A stretch of 36,992 bases of DNA from Candidatus Gastranaerophilales bacterium (GCA_944322705.1 CALUPR010000005.1:1-36992), one strand, 5' to 3'. Positions 7,532 through 16,382 are shown, numbered from the stretch's first letter. Notes: generated by a model not told the origin, from the letters alone. Program-made: numbers and translations.

Positions 7532-8008
7532 TTAAAATTTTCTGTTTAAATCGTTGTATTGCCCGAATCCCAAAACATCTTTGAATATTTTTACAACACC
7601 GTAAATACCAAGACCTATTGCAGAACCTTTTGACCATTTCCCTTTACCTAATAATGCCCCAAGTCCCAAACCTAAAGGCACGACACTGTCTACAAGCATT
7701 GAACCAAAGCCTTTGAAATATCCTATTGCGGAATTTACAAAGGTACGTAAATTGTTATCTATTTCCCATTTGAACACGCCTTTTTTAAGATTTGAAGTCG
7801 TTACGCTCGGACTTGTTAAATATTGTGTGTTATCAAATGCTCTGATGCTTGCTTTTGCATCTCTTGATTTTGAATAAACGTCAGATTGCAGTTTGCCTAC
7901 GATATGAGAATCATATGCAACAATCCCTAAGGCAGCTATTCCTGTCCCTTTGGCAAGATATTTTGTAAAATTACCTTTTATTGATGTTAGTGCTGTTCTG
8001 ATATTCAT
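7532..8008 (-). CDS. Hypothetical glycine-rich protein with hydrophobic segments
   Basis: 158 residues, unrecognised. It has a short hydrophobic stretch near residues 22-33 (GTGIAALGIVAY) and two C-terminal Gly-rich hydrophobic segments (SVVPLGLGLGALLG and GSAIGLGIYGVVKIF), suggesting membrane association or insertion. No signal peptide cleavage site is evident. It starts seven bases downstream of the HEAT-like gene's stop, so the two form a probable operon. Its own ribosome binding site is weak (AGTAGGTAAG), which fits translational coupling. Confidence 0.6.
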   Translation of the reverse strand: MNIRTALTSIKGNFTKYLAKGTGIAALGIVAYDSHIVGKLQSDVYSKSRDAKASIRAFDNTQYLTSPSVTTSNLKKGVFKWEIDNNLRTFVNSAIGYFKGFGSMLVDSVVPLGLGLGALLGKGKWSKGSAIGLGIYGVVKIFKDVLGFGQYNDLNRKF

Positions 8009-8015
8009 TTCTTAC

Positions 8016-8804
8016 CTACTTTGTTTCGGTTTTTTGTGTACTTTTTTTATTATCTTTTACTTCAAATTCTTTTTCAACTTTTTGTCCTGACATTTTCAAG
8101 AGAATATTTGATGCTTCAAGAGCGTCTTGTCCGTAGTTAGTTTTAGAATTTTGCATTTGAGTCAGCAATGCCACCGTATAATTGTCGCCTGTTGCTATTC
8201 TGGAATTCAGTGCGCCCATTGCAAGTACTTTTACCGGAGTGTAAGGATCTTGAAGCATTTTGTTAATTAAAGCATTTAAAGCTTTGTCATCTTTTCTTGA
8301 ATGATCTTCTTCAAGTCTTGCAACTACCTCTTTTGCGCCCATAAGTCTTACATCTTTATTCTGGCTGTTTAAATAATTTTCAAGATTTTTAATATATTCG
8401 TCTGTTAATTGAACAATTTCTCTTTTTTCAGTTTTCTTTTCTGTCTTTGTACTTGTTTCTGTTGTATTAGTTGTTGTGTTTGTATTATTGTTGTTTCCGT
8501 TAGAGAGTCCCCAGTTGTTTGTATAATAACCTGAAGGATAGCATCCGTTTACGGGATTTGTTCCGTAATTTGGGGCATTTACGTTATAAACAGGTGCGGT
8601 CGCTCCCGGAGGAGTGACTGTAGGGTTAAATATCTGGATATTTACACCGGAATAATTGGGAACCTGAACATTTTGACTTTGAGGTTGATATTGCGGAACA
8701 AAATTTGCAGTTTGTGAATGAACAGGTTGAGTCTGTTGCACCGGTGTTGTTTGATATTGATTATTTTGCTGTATAAGATTTTGCTGCCCTACAGAACTTT
8801 GCAT
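8016..8804 (-). CDS. Q/N/T-rich protein with C-terminal HEAT-like repeats
   Basis: 262 residues in two clear halves. Residues 1 to ~125 are low-complexity, dominated by Gln, Asn, Thr, Pro and Tyr (QQNLIQQNNQYQTTPVQQTQ at the start), with no hydrophobic export signal. Residues ~130-245 are helical with HEAT/armadillo-like periodicity: NKDVRLMGAKEVVARL, then TPVKVLAMGALNSRI, then YGQDALEASNILLKM. The tail is Lys-rich. The start is set by AAAGGTAG a few bases before the ATG. A scaffold or protein-binding role is inference only. It is the first gene of a two-gene unit and divergent from the second YkgJ gene. Confidence 0.65.
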   Translation of the reverse strand: MQSSVGQQNLIQQNNQYQTTPVQQTQPVHSQTANFVPQYQPQSQNVQVPNYSGVNIQIFNPTVTPPGATAPVYNVNAPNYGTNPVNGCYPSGYYTNNWGLSNGNNNNTNTTTNTTETSTKTEKKTEKREIVQLTDEYIKNLENYLNSQNKDVRLMGAKEVVARLEEDHSRKDDKALNALINKMLQDPYTPVKVLAMGALNSRIATGDNYTVALLTQMQNSKTNYGQDALEASNILLKMSGQKVEKEFEVKDNKKSTQKTETK

Positions 8805-8913
8805 ATTAAACTACCTTTTACTGCTACCTTATATTAATAAAGTAATTTCATTTCGATTTATTGCGTTTTTTTTAAGAAATATTACATAATTTCTTTAAAT
8901 TTTCCATGATAGC

Positions 8914-8919
8914 TATAAT
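8914..8919 (+). promoter_or_regulatory. -10 box of a probable leaderless transcript
   Basis: A perfect TATAAT ends six bases before the ATG at 8926 and there is no Shine-Dalgarno. Transcription would therefore begin at or next to the A of the start codon. No good -35 is visible at 17 bases. Confidence 0.55.
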
Positions 8920-8925
8920 AAAACT

Positions 8926-9507
8926 ATGGGCTCTTATGAAGAAAATTATTTATCAAAACGTCCGCAGCACCTGTGTAAGATGTGCGGGAAATGCTGCCGT
9001 GTAGTGACAGCTCCGCTTCCTTATAATAAATTAAAGGAAATGGCTGAAGACGGTGATCAAGGTGCAATTGATTTTCTTTCAATATTTGAGCCATACAAGT
9101 CAATTTATGATGCCAGAAAAGTTGATGAAGAAATAGTTGATAATATTATTAACAGATTGAAAGAAGACGGGAATTATGTTGAGAATGATATGACATTTTA
9201 CCGCTGTAAATATCTTCAAGCTGATAATTTATGCGGGAATTATGATAACAGACCGGTATTATGCCGTTATTTCCCTTCATCTCCCTGGGCAATTGTCCCT
9301 CCAGGATGTGGCTTTGAGGGCTGGCTTTTCTGGAAAAGAGAAGAAGATAAACAAAAAATAAGACGAGCAAAAGAAGAACTTTTGGAGTTGAAATTACTTT
9401 CAAAACGGACTAAAGATCCTGAAACCTTAAAAAAGATTACAGCTGTTGAACATAAAATTCAGAAGAATATTGATTTATATAAAAAATACGGTTCTGAAAA
9501 CTGGTAG
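8926..9507 (+). CDS. YkgJ-type cysteine-cluster protein
   Basis: Second member of the family in the window. The cluster CKMCGKCCRV (C17, C20, C23, C24), then YRCKYL, LCGNYDNRPVLCRYFP and PPGCGFEGW, follows the same Cys order as the protein at 3019. It is shorter at the N-terminus and has a charged C-terminal helix (after residue ~140) in place of the other's N-terminal extension. Metal or Fe-S binding is expected; the enzymatic role is unknown. The start follows a TATAAT by six bases without a Shine-Dalgarno, so it is probably leaderless. The stop is six bases from the stop of the convergent GH57 gene. Confidence 0.8.
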   Translation: MGSYEENYLSKRPQHLCKMCGKCCRVVTAPLPYNKLKEMAEDGDQGAIDFLSIFEPYKSIYDARKVDEEIVDNIINRLKEDGNYVENDMTFYRCKYLQADNLCGNYDNRPVLCRYFPSSPWAIVPPGCGFEGWLFWKREEDKQKIRRAKEELLELKLLSKRTKDPETLKKITAVEHKIQKNIDLYKKYGSENW

Positions 9508-9513
9508 TTATAT

Positions 9514-12012
9514 TTATTGCAAAAGTAATTTATCCAATTTTTTCTGATAAAATTCAGTGTTGATATTCAATTTCCCGCCGATATCAAGAAGCATTTCTAT
9601 AAATCTGCGGTTTGCGGAGTTTTTATTAACGGCGTCAGTTTCCAGAATATCTCCGATTCTATGATAAATTTTAGCAAAATATGTATTTTGAGCTTCAGCT
9701 ATATCAACTTGAAGTTCAAGTTTTTCGACATTATCAAAGATTTCTAAAAGTACTTCTGCCTGCTGGATTTCAAAACTATGGACAAGTCTGTTTACATTCT
9801 GAAGTATTTTTTTGCTAAATATTACATTAGAACTTTTTTTATCAAGAGTTATCTCTATTCTTTTAGCCTCAAAATTTATATCAACAGCCTGTTGTATCAT
9901 ATCATCATCCAAAAAGCCGCCGGAATGCGTGACTATATCATTAAATTTTTTGCTGAGCGCATATGCTGCAGATATCTTAAATTCGTCAGGTATGTTAAGC
10001 CCTAAACCTTGCAGGTTGTATATAGCGCCTTTACCATCGTCATACATCTGCTGATAAATTTGAGAGAATTTTGCTAGTTTACCTTTAAGCATAATTTGAA
10101 GAATTTTCCTTCTTTCTTCAATGAATATATCTTTTAAGGTAAAATATTCTTTTCCGAAATATTCATCCATTGCTCTGATGATTTCTGTTATTGTATTCAT
10201 CAGGTAGACTTTTATTAAATCGTTTTTAAGACGGTTAAATTCCGCGTCATCAGAGTATTCCTTGATTGCGCAATGAAAGTCGCCGCCGGCATACTGCATC
10301 AACGCAAAAATAAGATTGGATTTTTGCAATGTAATTTTTGACTGTATTTCAATATGACCTATTGCAAATGTTGAAGTGCCTTTGTGAACTTTTTTATATG
10401 CTTTTTTTGTGATTGTGTAGCAATAAACTTGTTCTTCATCTTCAAAATCTTCATAAAGCGACGAAAGTGCCCATAGGCTTGCGATTTGTTTTGTTGTAAC
10501 AATTGACGGTTTAACAAATCTTTCAAAAATATCTTTACCGGTGCCGTGTTCAGGAATATTGCTTTTTGCCTGAGCCAATATATTGAGGAAATTTTCTTCA
10601 AGGTTTTTATCGGTAAACCTTGCTGCAAGCTGCATTGCACGTGCAGCATATTTCATTATCTGAACCGTTTCTATCCCGGAAATTTCTGAGAAGAACCAAC
10701 CGCAGCTTGTATACATAAGCATTGCTTGCCGCTGTATTTCAAGCAATTCCATTGCGTGGACTTTGTCTTCATCTGAAAGGTCGGGCAAAAAGTTTTCGTG
10801 CTGGAAATTTTTGACATTCATTTCTCCGCGGTCAAGAATTACATCAATATATTTATTTCTGACCTCCCAAACATTAACAAAATATTTTTTACCTTCCTGT
10901 TCAAATACTTTGACAAGTTCATCCCTTATATAATCAAGTGCTTCCCTCAGCGGTTTTCTCCATTGCTGGTTCCATCCCGGATGACCGCCGGTTGAACATC
11001 CGCAATCTTCTTTCCATCTGCCTACTCCGTGGAAACAGCTCCAGCTTGATGCCTGTTTTATTTCAACTTCGCAGTCACTTCTGTATTTTTCCAGATATTC
11101 ACCGTAATTGGTTATTGTGAAACCTTCATCTTTAGCTTTTATTTTTAAAACATAGGCAAGCGCCATATCACCAAATTTTGTGTGATGACCGTAGCTTTCT
11201 CCATCTGTAGCAATATGTACTAATTGCGGATAATCTCTGCAGTCAGATACACCTTCTTTTAGGCGTTTGCTGAATTTGTTGCCGTCTTTTAAAAGTTCAT
11301 CAAATGCAACAGAGCGGGATATCGCACCGTCATAGAAGAATAAATCAATTGATTTTCCCTGAGCGGATTTAATATTGTATTTGTATGATCTTGCAGGATC
11401 AATATTACCCCAGCTTACGTCAGTCCATTCTTTATCTCCGGCTTTTTTAAATTTTTCAGCCTGATAAGGAGAAAGGATTGTAAATTTAATCCCGTTCGCT
11501 TCTAAAAGTCTCAGAGTATCATCATCAACAGCAGTTTCCGCAAGCCACATTCCTTCCGGTTTTCTTCCGAAACGGTATTCAAAATCACGAATCCCCCATT
11601 TTATTTGCGTTTCTTTATCATGTTCATTGGCAAGAGGCATTATCATATGGTTATAAACTTGAGCAATGGCATTCCCGTGTCCGTTATGTTCTGCAATACT
11701 TTCTATATCAGCTTTGATAATTCTTTCATAAGTTAACGGCGCAAAGTGTTCCATCCAGGATAAAAGTGTCGGACCGAAGTTAAAGCTTATGTGTTCATAA
11801 TTATTTACGACATCAAGAATTCTGTTTCTGCTGTCAACAATTTTTGAAACAGAGTTCGGGTTATAACATTCCTGATTAATTCTTTCATTCCAATCATGGA
11901 AAGGGGCAGCACTGTCCTGCAGCTCAATTGCTTCCAGCCAGGGATTTTCTCTTGGGGGCTGGTAAAAGTGACCATGGATTGTCAAAAATATATCATTTTT
12001 TTTATTGCTCAT
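9514..12012 (-). CDS. Glycoside hydrolase family 57 protein with DUF3536 domain
   Basis: An 832-residue cytoplasmic enzyme (no signal peptide) of the GH57 type, whose members act on alpha-glucans such as glycogen or maltodextrins. Conserved regions visible: HGHFYQPPRENPW (13-25), GHGNAIAQ (111-118), PEGMWLAETAVD with candidate nucleophile E159, and HIATDGESYGHH with candidate acid/base D270. The long helical C-terminal half fits DUF3536. AACGGAG just upstream sets the start. It lies 25 bases downstream of the secreted OB-like gene and is probably co-transcribed with it. Substrate specificity cannot be read from sequence. Confidence 0.85.
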   Translation of the reverse strand: MSNKKNDIFLTIHGHFYQPPRENPWLEAIELQDSAAPFHDWNERINQECYNPNSVSKIVDSRNRILDVVNNYEHISFNFGPTLLSWMEHFAPLTYERIIKADIESIAEHNGHGNAIAQVYNHMIMPLANEHDKETQIKWGIRDFEYRFGRKPEGMWLAETAVDDDTLRLLEANGIKFTILSPYQAEKFKKAGDKEWTDVSWGNIDPARSYKYNIKSAQGKSIDLFFYDGAISRSVAFDELLKDGNKFSKRLKEGVSDCRDYPQLVHIATDGESYGHHTKFGDMALAYVLKIKAKDEGFTITNYGEYLEKYRSDCEVEIKQASSWSCFHGVGRWKEDCGCSTGGHPGWNQQWRKPLREALDYIRDELVKVFEQEGKKYFVNVWEVRNKYIDVILDRGEMNVKNFQHENFLPDLSDEDKVHAMELLEIQRQAMLMYTSCGWFFSEISGIETVQIMKYAARAMQLAARFTDKNLEENFLNILAQAKSNIPEHGTGKDIFERFVKPSIVTTKQIASLWALSSLYEDFEDEEQVYCYTITKKAYKKVHKGTSTFAIGHIEIQSKITLQKSNLIFALMQYAGGDFHCAIKEYSDDAEFNRLKNDLIKVYLMNTITEIIRAMDEYFGKEYFTLKDIFIEERRKILQIMLKGKLAKFSQIYQQMYDDGKGAIYNLQGLGLNIPDEFKISAAYALSKKFNDIVTHSGGFLDDDMIQQAVDINFEAKRIEITLDKKSSNVIFSKKILQNVNRLVHSFEIQQAEVLLEIFDNVEKLELQVDIAEAQNTYFAKIYHRIGDILETDAVNKNSANRRFIEMLLDIGGKLNINTEFYQKKLDKLLLQ

Positions 12013-12037
12013 ATCTTAACTCCGTTAATAAATTTGG

Positions 12038-12529
12038 TTATTTGGGTTCTGTTTCAGATTTAGGTTTTGTGCTGATTACCGTAAATTTATTCACATCCAT
12101 CCACGCATCCCCCAGTGCATTTGAAAAAACTTTACCTGTAAATTCAACGATATCACCTGAATTCAAATCTATATGTTTTTCTGCTTCATCTCTGTTCAAA
12201 AATATTTTAAGCTCTGAAAGCGGAATATTATGATCAGAAACATCAGGACGTTGAATCAAAAATGAGATGTATTTTTCAGAACTTCTCATTGCGGGTTTGT
12301 AATCAAGACCAAGTGTAGAAAATTTGTCAAATTTCGCTTTAATTTTTATATTTTTATTCATGTAAAAATTAGGTCTTGCAACAACGTCAAGCGGGTTAAC
12401 AGCCATATATGATATAACATTTTTTTGACTTGCAGGTGCATTTACAAGCAAATTTTGCGGGTTTTGTGCATGTACGCTTAGCCCTGCAGCTACAGCCATT
12501 ATTAATATTAATGCTTTAAATTTATTCAT
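12038..12529 (-). CDS. Secreted or periplasmic protein, OB-fold-like, function unknown
   Basis: 163 residues with a classical signal peptide: MNKF, a hydrophobic core ALILIMAVAAGLSV, then cleavage after HAQ. The mature part contains NIKIKAKFDKFSTLG and later GDIVEFTGKVFSNALGDAWM, a pattern reminiscent of small exported OB-fold proteins. That fold assignment is a guess from strand and glycine spacing. The start is preceded by AGAGGGG. It is the promoter-proximal gene of the unit with the GH57 enzyme; a functional link is not evident since one is exported and the other is not. Confidence 0.6.
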   Translation of the reverse strand: MNKFKALILIMAVAAGLSVHAQNPQNLLVNAPASQKNVISYMAVNPLDVVARPNFYMNKNIKIKAKFDKFSTLGLDYKPAMRSSEKYISFLIQRPDVSDHNIPLSELKIFLNRDEAEKHIDLNSGDIVEFTGKVFSNALGDAWMDVNKFTVISTKPKSETEPK

Positions 12530-12693
12530 TTAAAAATTCCCCTCTTATTTATCTAACAATAATATTCTAGCACAATATTTAATATTTGTAACTACCTGCC
12601 GTAGTAATTTGCAAATATGTTTGTTAATAAAGATTCATAACTTGAATATATAGATATAATATGCTAATATGAAAAAAATGAGAGGATGATTAA

Positions 12694-13119
12694 ATGAGCG
12701 GTAATAAAGGTCTTTCTGTAATGGGTTATGCAATCGTGCTTGTTATCATACTGGCTGTTGTTATGATTATCAGTGCTCCTATGATGGTAGATGAGTACAA
12801 AAATGATAACAAACAGCAAAAAGCAGAAGAACAAAATAACGGGAATTACAATCGCAGCGATGACAGATATGTTGAAGAGAATTTTATTAATATAACAGAT
12901 GAAATGCGCAATATTGAAACCCGGCTCTCATCAAGAATTGATGAATTGGAAATGCAAGCTAATGAAACTGTTAATACTGTTCCTGCCGAAAGTATTTCAG
13001 ATAAATATATCTGTGAAATTGAAGGTGTCAAAAACGAATACGGAAATACAGTCCCAATTACGGAAGATACAGATATATCAGCTCAAAAAATAGTTTTTGT
13101 TTGTGAATACAGAAGATAA
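12694..13119 (+). CDS. Small membrane-anchored coiled-coil-like protein, unknown function
   Basis: 141 residues. Residues ~7-28 form one transmembrane segment (MGYAIVLVIILAVVMIIS), followed by a short acidic/Gln/Asn-rich linker. A helical stretch (ITDEMRNIETRLSSRIDELE) has heptad-like spacing and could be a coiled coil; a small C-terminal segment with two Cys closes the protein. The start is set by AGAGGATG, and TATAAT at 12655-12660 is a good -10. A strong terminator follows directly, so this is a monocistronic gene. No family recognised. Confidence 0.65.
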   Translation: MSGNKGLSVMGYAIVLVIILAVVMIISAPMMVDEYKNDNKQQKAEEQNNGNYNRSDDRYVEENFINITDEMRNIETRLSSRIDELEMQANETVNTVPAESISDKYICEIEGVKNEYGNTVPITEDTDISAQKIVFVCEYRR

Positions 13120-13121
13120 AA

Positions 13122-13160
13122 AAAATAACCGGTTAATTTAATTTTAACCGGTTATTTTTT
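13122..13160. terminator. Intrinsic terminator, likely bidirectional
   Basis: AATAACCGGTTAA (13124-13136) pairs with TTAACCGGTTATT (13144-13156). The stem is flanked by an A-run on the left and a T-run on the right, so it can end both the membrane-protein gene (+) and the ferredoxin gene (-), which converge here. Confidence 0.9.
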
Positions 13161-13173
13161 GTGTTGTATAAAA

Positions 13174-13350
13174 TTATTCAACTTCTATAGCGCTAACAGG
13201 GCAAGCATCAGCAGCTTCTTTAACACAATCCATGTTATCTGCAACTGCTGACTCATTAACCTGAGCAACTCCGTCTACTGAAAATACAGCGTCACAAATT
13301 GATTCGCAAGCGCCGCATCCGATACAAGAATCATTTACTTTTACTGTCAT
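13174..13350 (-). CDS. Ferredoxin, single [4Fe-4S] type
   Basis: 58 residues. CIGCGACESIC (C9, C12, C15, C19) and CVKEAADACPVSAI (C42, C50) give the pattern of small monocluster ferredoxins like that of Thermotoga. C9, C12, C15 and C50 (followed by Pro) would hold the cluster, and C19 with C42 are placed to form the usual extra disulfide. AAGGAG precedes the ATG at 13350. The protein is acidic, as expected for an electron carrier, and is a possible donor for the activase or radical SAM enzymes of an anaerobe. It has its own terminator at 13122-13160. Confidence 0.9.
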   Translation of the reverse strand: MTVKVNDSCIGCGACESICDAVFSVDGVAQVNESAVADNMDCVKEAADACPVSAIEVE

Positions 13351-13429
13351 TTCTACTTTCTCCTTATAATTTATACAATTGTGAATTTCTTCACTACTAT
13401 ATAGTAATACAAAAATTTTTAAAATTCAA

Positions 13430-14608
13430 TTAAAAAATATGTTCTTTTATAATTTTTGCAATGTAGTCAAATCCGTTAATAATTCCCAAATCCTTTGGTT
13501 TAATACAATTTGAATAAACGAGAACTGGAACTTTTTCTCTTGTATGATCTGTACCATCAACTGTCGGGTCGCAGCCATGGTCTGCTGTTAATATCAATAA
13601 GTCATCGTCTGTCATATTTTCAATTATATCATCGATGAATGTATCAATTTCTTCAATGGCTTTCCCGTAACCTTTAGGATCATTTCTGTGTCCGTAAAGC
13701 ATATCGGTATCAACAAGGTTGGTAAAAATTAAATCACCTGTTTTAGTGTTGATTTTTTTATAATCAGGATAGGCAATCTTATCAAGATCAAGCTTATTTT
13801 TAACTGCTTTCAGTGTCAATTCCAACCCTTCCCTGTTTGACCCTGTATGAATTGCATGGGTTATGCCCGATTTAGAAAAAATATCTTCTATTTTTCCTAT
13901 TGCAATAACTTTTCCGCCTGACTCTTTTATATCGTTTAAAACAGTATGTGAAGGCACCATTGAATAATCTCTTCTGTCTTTTGAGATTCTTGTCGGTTTG
14001 CCGTCAATAATTTTGTAAGGTCTTGCAATAACTCTTGATACATTGTAATCTCCTTTATCAAGAAGTTCCCTGGCGGTTTCGCACCAGTTATAAAGTGTTT
14101 GCAGCGGAATTAAATCCGTGTCAACAGCAATTTGAAAAACACTGTCAGCACTTGTATATACAATCGGGAATTTTGTTTTATGATGTTCGTCATTTAATTC
14201 CGCAATGATTGCAGTTCCGCTGGCAGGGCGATTTGCAAGAACACCACCGCATTTTGTTTTATTTATAAATTTTTCAATCAATTCCTCAGGAAATCCATCA
14301 GGGTAAGTTGAAAAAGGCTTTGGAGAAATAAGTCCTGCCATTTCCCAGTGACCTGTAGTTGTATCTTTGCCTTTTGATTTTTCAAACATTGTCCCGTATT
14401 GACCTGCAGGGTTAGGTTCTTTTTTTATTCCTTTAAAATCCTGAATATTGCCTAAACCTATTTTTTGCATATTCGGAACATTTAATCCGTTGTTAAATTC
14501 GCATACGTGTTTTAAGGTGTTGCATTCAGGAACATCATTAAACTCTTTACAATCCGGCATTGCACCGATTCCCATTGAATCAATCACAATTACAATTGCT
14601 CTTTTCAT
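13430..14608 (-). CDS. deoB: Phosphopentomutase DeoB
   Basis: Alkaline-phosphatase superfamily mutase interconverting ribose/deoxyribose 1- and 5-phosphates in nucleoside salvage. Metal-site motifs are clear: VIDSMGIGAMPD at the start, KDTTTGHWEMAGL with the phosphorylated Thr region, and DHGCDPTVDGTDHTREKVPV near the end. 392 residues is normal. The frame extends to a TTG upstream, but the ATG at 14608 was chosen because AGGGGG precedes it at good spacing. It starts 35 bases after the secreted protein gene on the same strand. No other nucleoside catabolism gene is adjacent. Confidence 0.95.
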   Translation of the reverse strand: MKRAIVIVIDSMGIGAMPDCKEFNDVPECNTLKHVCEFNNGLNVPNMQKIGLGNIQDFKGIKKEPNPAGQYGTMFEKSKGKDTTTGHWEMAGLISPKPFSTYPDGFPEELIEKFINKTKCGGVLANRPASGTAIIAELNDEHHKTKFPIVYTSADSVFQIAVDTDLIPLQTLYNWCETARELLDKGDYNVSRVIARPYKIIDGKPTRISKDRRDYSMVPSHTVLNDIKESGGKVIAIGKIEDIFSKSGITHAIHTGSNREGLELTLKAVKNKLDLDKIAYPDYKKINTKTGDLIFTNLVDTDMLYGHRNDPKGYGKAIEEIDTFIDDIIENMTDDDLLILTADHGCDPTVDGTDHTREKVPVLVYSNCIKPKDLGIINGFDYIAKIIKEHIF

Positions 14609-14643
14609 ATTTTCCCCCTGTTCGTGCAACTATTTTATCAGTA

Positions 14644-15177
14644 CTATTCTGCAATGTCAATTACGGTATAAGCATTAAATTCAACATTTCCGAAAACAAT
14701 TTGAACGTGTGCCTCGCCATGAGGTATCAGCTTGACAAAATTGATTGTAGATTCTCCAAAATCTTCATTTGTTTCAACTGCAGGAAGTTTTGCTATAACG
14801 TAATGCGCCTGATATAATTTTAAAAAAGTTTTACCGTTTTCTTTAACCCCTTCAACTTGATAGTGTCCCGTCGGAATAATTGAACCGTCCTGACATTTAA
14901 GATTTAGAGGAATTAATAGTACCGGCAGTTCTTTTGACGTGTTTATAATTGAATTTGTTTCATTACTCTGTTGAAAACTTTCACCTTTAGGAATATTTTT
15001 GTCCCGTTTCTTTTTACCTTTTTTGCTTTCAAGTGCCTGTTCGAATTCTTTATCGCTGACCGGTTTTTGCCCGTAAATGTTTTGATCCCCGTAATTGTCC
15101 CATAAATCTCCCTCAGCAAACGCAAAGCTGCCGGATGTTATAATAAATGAAAATATGATTATTAGAAGTTTTTTCAT
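14644..15177 (-). CDS. Secreted protein of unknown function
   Basis: 177 residues with a clear signal peptide: MKK, then LLIIIFSFIITSGSFAFA, cleavage before EGD. A Lys-rich, probably disordered segment (residues ~50-70, KKGKKKRDKN) precedes a compact C-terminal domain of beta character (LLIPLNLKCQDGSIIPTGHY to the end). There is no Shine-Dalgarno; TAAAAT ends six bases before the ATG, with TTTACT a further 16 bases upstream, so a leaderless transcript is plausible. Probably co-transcribed with deoB downstream. Family not recognised. Confidence 0.6.
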   Translation of the reverse strand: MKKLLIIIFSFIITSGSFAFAEGDLWDNYGDQNIYGQKPVSDKEFEQALESKKGKKKRDKNIPKGESFQQSNETNSIINTSKELPVLLIPLNLKCQDGSIIPTGHYQVEGVKENGKTFLKLYQAHYVIAKLPAVETNEDFGESTINFVKLIPHGEAHVQIVFGNVEFNAYTVIDIAE

Positions 15178-15226
15178 ATTTTAATTTTAATGTTTTTACA
15201 GTGAAAGTAAACCTCTTTTTATATGA

Positions 15227-15254
15227 AAATCGCCGTTAATTAAAACGGCGATTT
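15227..15254 (-). terminator. Hairpin after the sigma factor gene
   Basis: AAATCGCCGTT (15227-15237) pairs with AACGGCGATTT (15244-15254). On the minus strand it follows the sigma factor stop by 45 bases and is trailed by only a short T-rich run, so it is a moderate rather than strong terminator. Confidence 0.65.
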
Positions 15255-15298
15255 AAAACTTTTTTAATAAATAAACACAAAAAATAAATGTACCTTCT

Positions 15299-16207
15299 TT
15301 AGTCAACGTAAGCTGATAAAACTTCCTGACCTAACACGGAGAATCTCATTTTTTTTAAAGCTCTTAACTCTGTCTGGCGAATACATTCTTTTGTTACACC
15401 GTATATATTGCCGATTTCTTCAAGAGTTTTTCGTGCGTTATCTTCAAGCCCGTAGCGCATTTTTACAACTTCCTGCTCTCTTTCTTTCAAAGTTGAAATT
15501 ACATTCAATATATCTGTTTTTAAATCTTCATACTCAACTTCTTTTGTAGCTGAAGCTTTTTCATCCTGTATAATATCAGCTATATTCAATTCTTTTCCTT
15601 CATTGTTTTCAAGACCGCTTTCAATGGAAATAGTTTTTGTATAGGCTGACAAAAAAGTATCAATTCTGTCCGGTTCAATATTCATCCTTCTTGCAACATC
15701 TTCGTTTTTAACCTGACAGTTGTTTTCACGTTCCATCTCTCTTTTTATCTTAGAAAATCTGGATAGAGTTTCCTGTATATAAACAGGGATTTTCATACAG
15801 TGTGATTGTTCGGAAATTGCTTTAAACATTGCCTGTTTAATCCACCAGCTTGCATAGGTCGCAAATTTGTAGCCCAGCTTGTAGTTAAATTTTTCTGCTG
15901 CAGCCATAAGTCCTAAATTACCTTCCTGGATTAAATCAATCATTGGAATGTTAGACATGTGGATTGCTTTTTTCGCAATTGTGACAACGAGTTTTAAATT
16001 AGCTTTGATAAGCTTTTGTTTTGCTTCGGCATCTCCTTCTTTAGCTTTTTTTGCTGTTTCTTTTTCTTCGGCTGCGGAAAGTGATTTGTAGTCTGAAATT
16101 TCTCTGATATATTCCGATAGAATACTATCACCTTCAAGAATTTCATTTTTTGCAGGATTTGACAGCTGAGATGTCTGTTTCATTTTTACGGGTAAATTTT
16201 TTTTCAT
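15299..16207 (-). CDS. RNA polymerase sigma factor, sigma-70 family (group 1/2-like, no region 1.1)
   Basis: 302 residues. Region 1.2 (DSILSEYIREISDYKSLS) leads into region 2 with LIKANLKLVVTIAKK, MIDLIQEGNLGLMAA and FNYKLGYKFATYASWWIKQA, the strongly conserved core and -10-binding elements. Region 3 follows, then region 4 with LKEREQEVVKMRYGL and the helix-turn-helix TLEEIGNIYGVTKECIRQTE. The usual IRQIE is IRQTE here. It lacks the acidic region 1.1 of a full primary factor, so an alternative housekeeping-like sigma (group 2 or RpoH-like) is most likely. Three tandem 11-12 bp repeats lie 56-89 bases upstream of the start. Confidence 0.88.
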   Translation of the reverse strand: MKKNLPVKMKQTSQLSNPAKNEILEGDSILSEYIREISDYKSLSAAEEKETAKKAKEGDAEAKQKLIKANLKLVVTIAKKAIHMSNIPMIDLIQEGNLGLMAAAEKFNYKLGYKFATYASWWIKQAMFKAISEQSHCMKIPVYIQETLSRFSKIKREMERENNCQVKNEDVARRMNIEPDRIDTFLSAYTKTISIESGLENNEGKELNIADIIQDEKASATKEVEYEDLKTDILNVISTLKEREQEVVKMRYGLEDNARKTLEEIGNIYGVTKECIRQTELRALKKMRFSVLGQEVLSAYVD

Positions 16208-16262
16208 ACCTCATTAAACTCCTTCTTATTTTTTGAACACAAGGTGAACGAGAATAAACTTC

Positions 16263-16296
16263 ACTTAGTATATACTTAGTATATACTATAGTATAT
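16263..16296. promoter_or_regulatory. Three iterated 11-12 bp repeats in the sigma factor / thioredoxin divergent region
   Basis: ACTTAGTATAT (16263-16273), ACTTAGTATAT (16274-16284), ACTATAGTATAT (16285-16296). Junctions form the palindrome AGTATATACT, so it reads similarly on both strands. Head-to-tail copies one helical turn apart suggest cooperative regulator binding. They also contain -10-like TATACT, so a promoter role cannot be excluded. Confidence 0.5.
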
Positions 16297-16382
16297 AAAA
16301 TTTCAAGTGTTATATTAAGATTTATTAAAATATCAAAAACTAATTAGTCTTTTTTAGTATAATCAAAGCAGTGGAGGATATT

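Noticed and set aside
7523-7551. ATTTAAAC / GTTTAAAT hairpin between trmD and the convergent gene
   Set aside because: Weak AT stem with a 13-base loop and no T-run, so it is not supported as a terminator.
9778-11120. Several plus-strand open frames within the GH57 gene
   Set aside because: All are shadows of a well-supported 832-codon gene; no start signals or family features.
15299-16207. Calling this the primary sigma factor RpoD
   Set aside because: Region 1.1 is missing and the protein is only 302 residues; it could be the housekeeping factor of a reduced type but the sequence alone does not show it.
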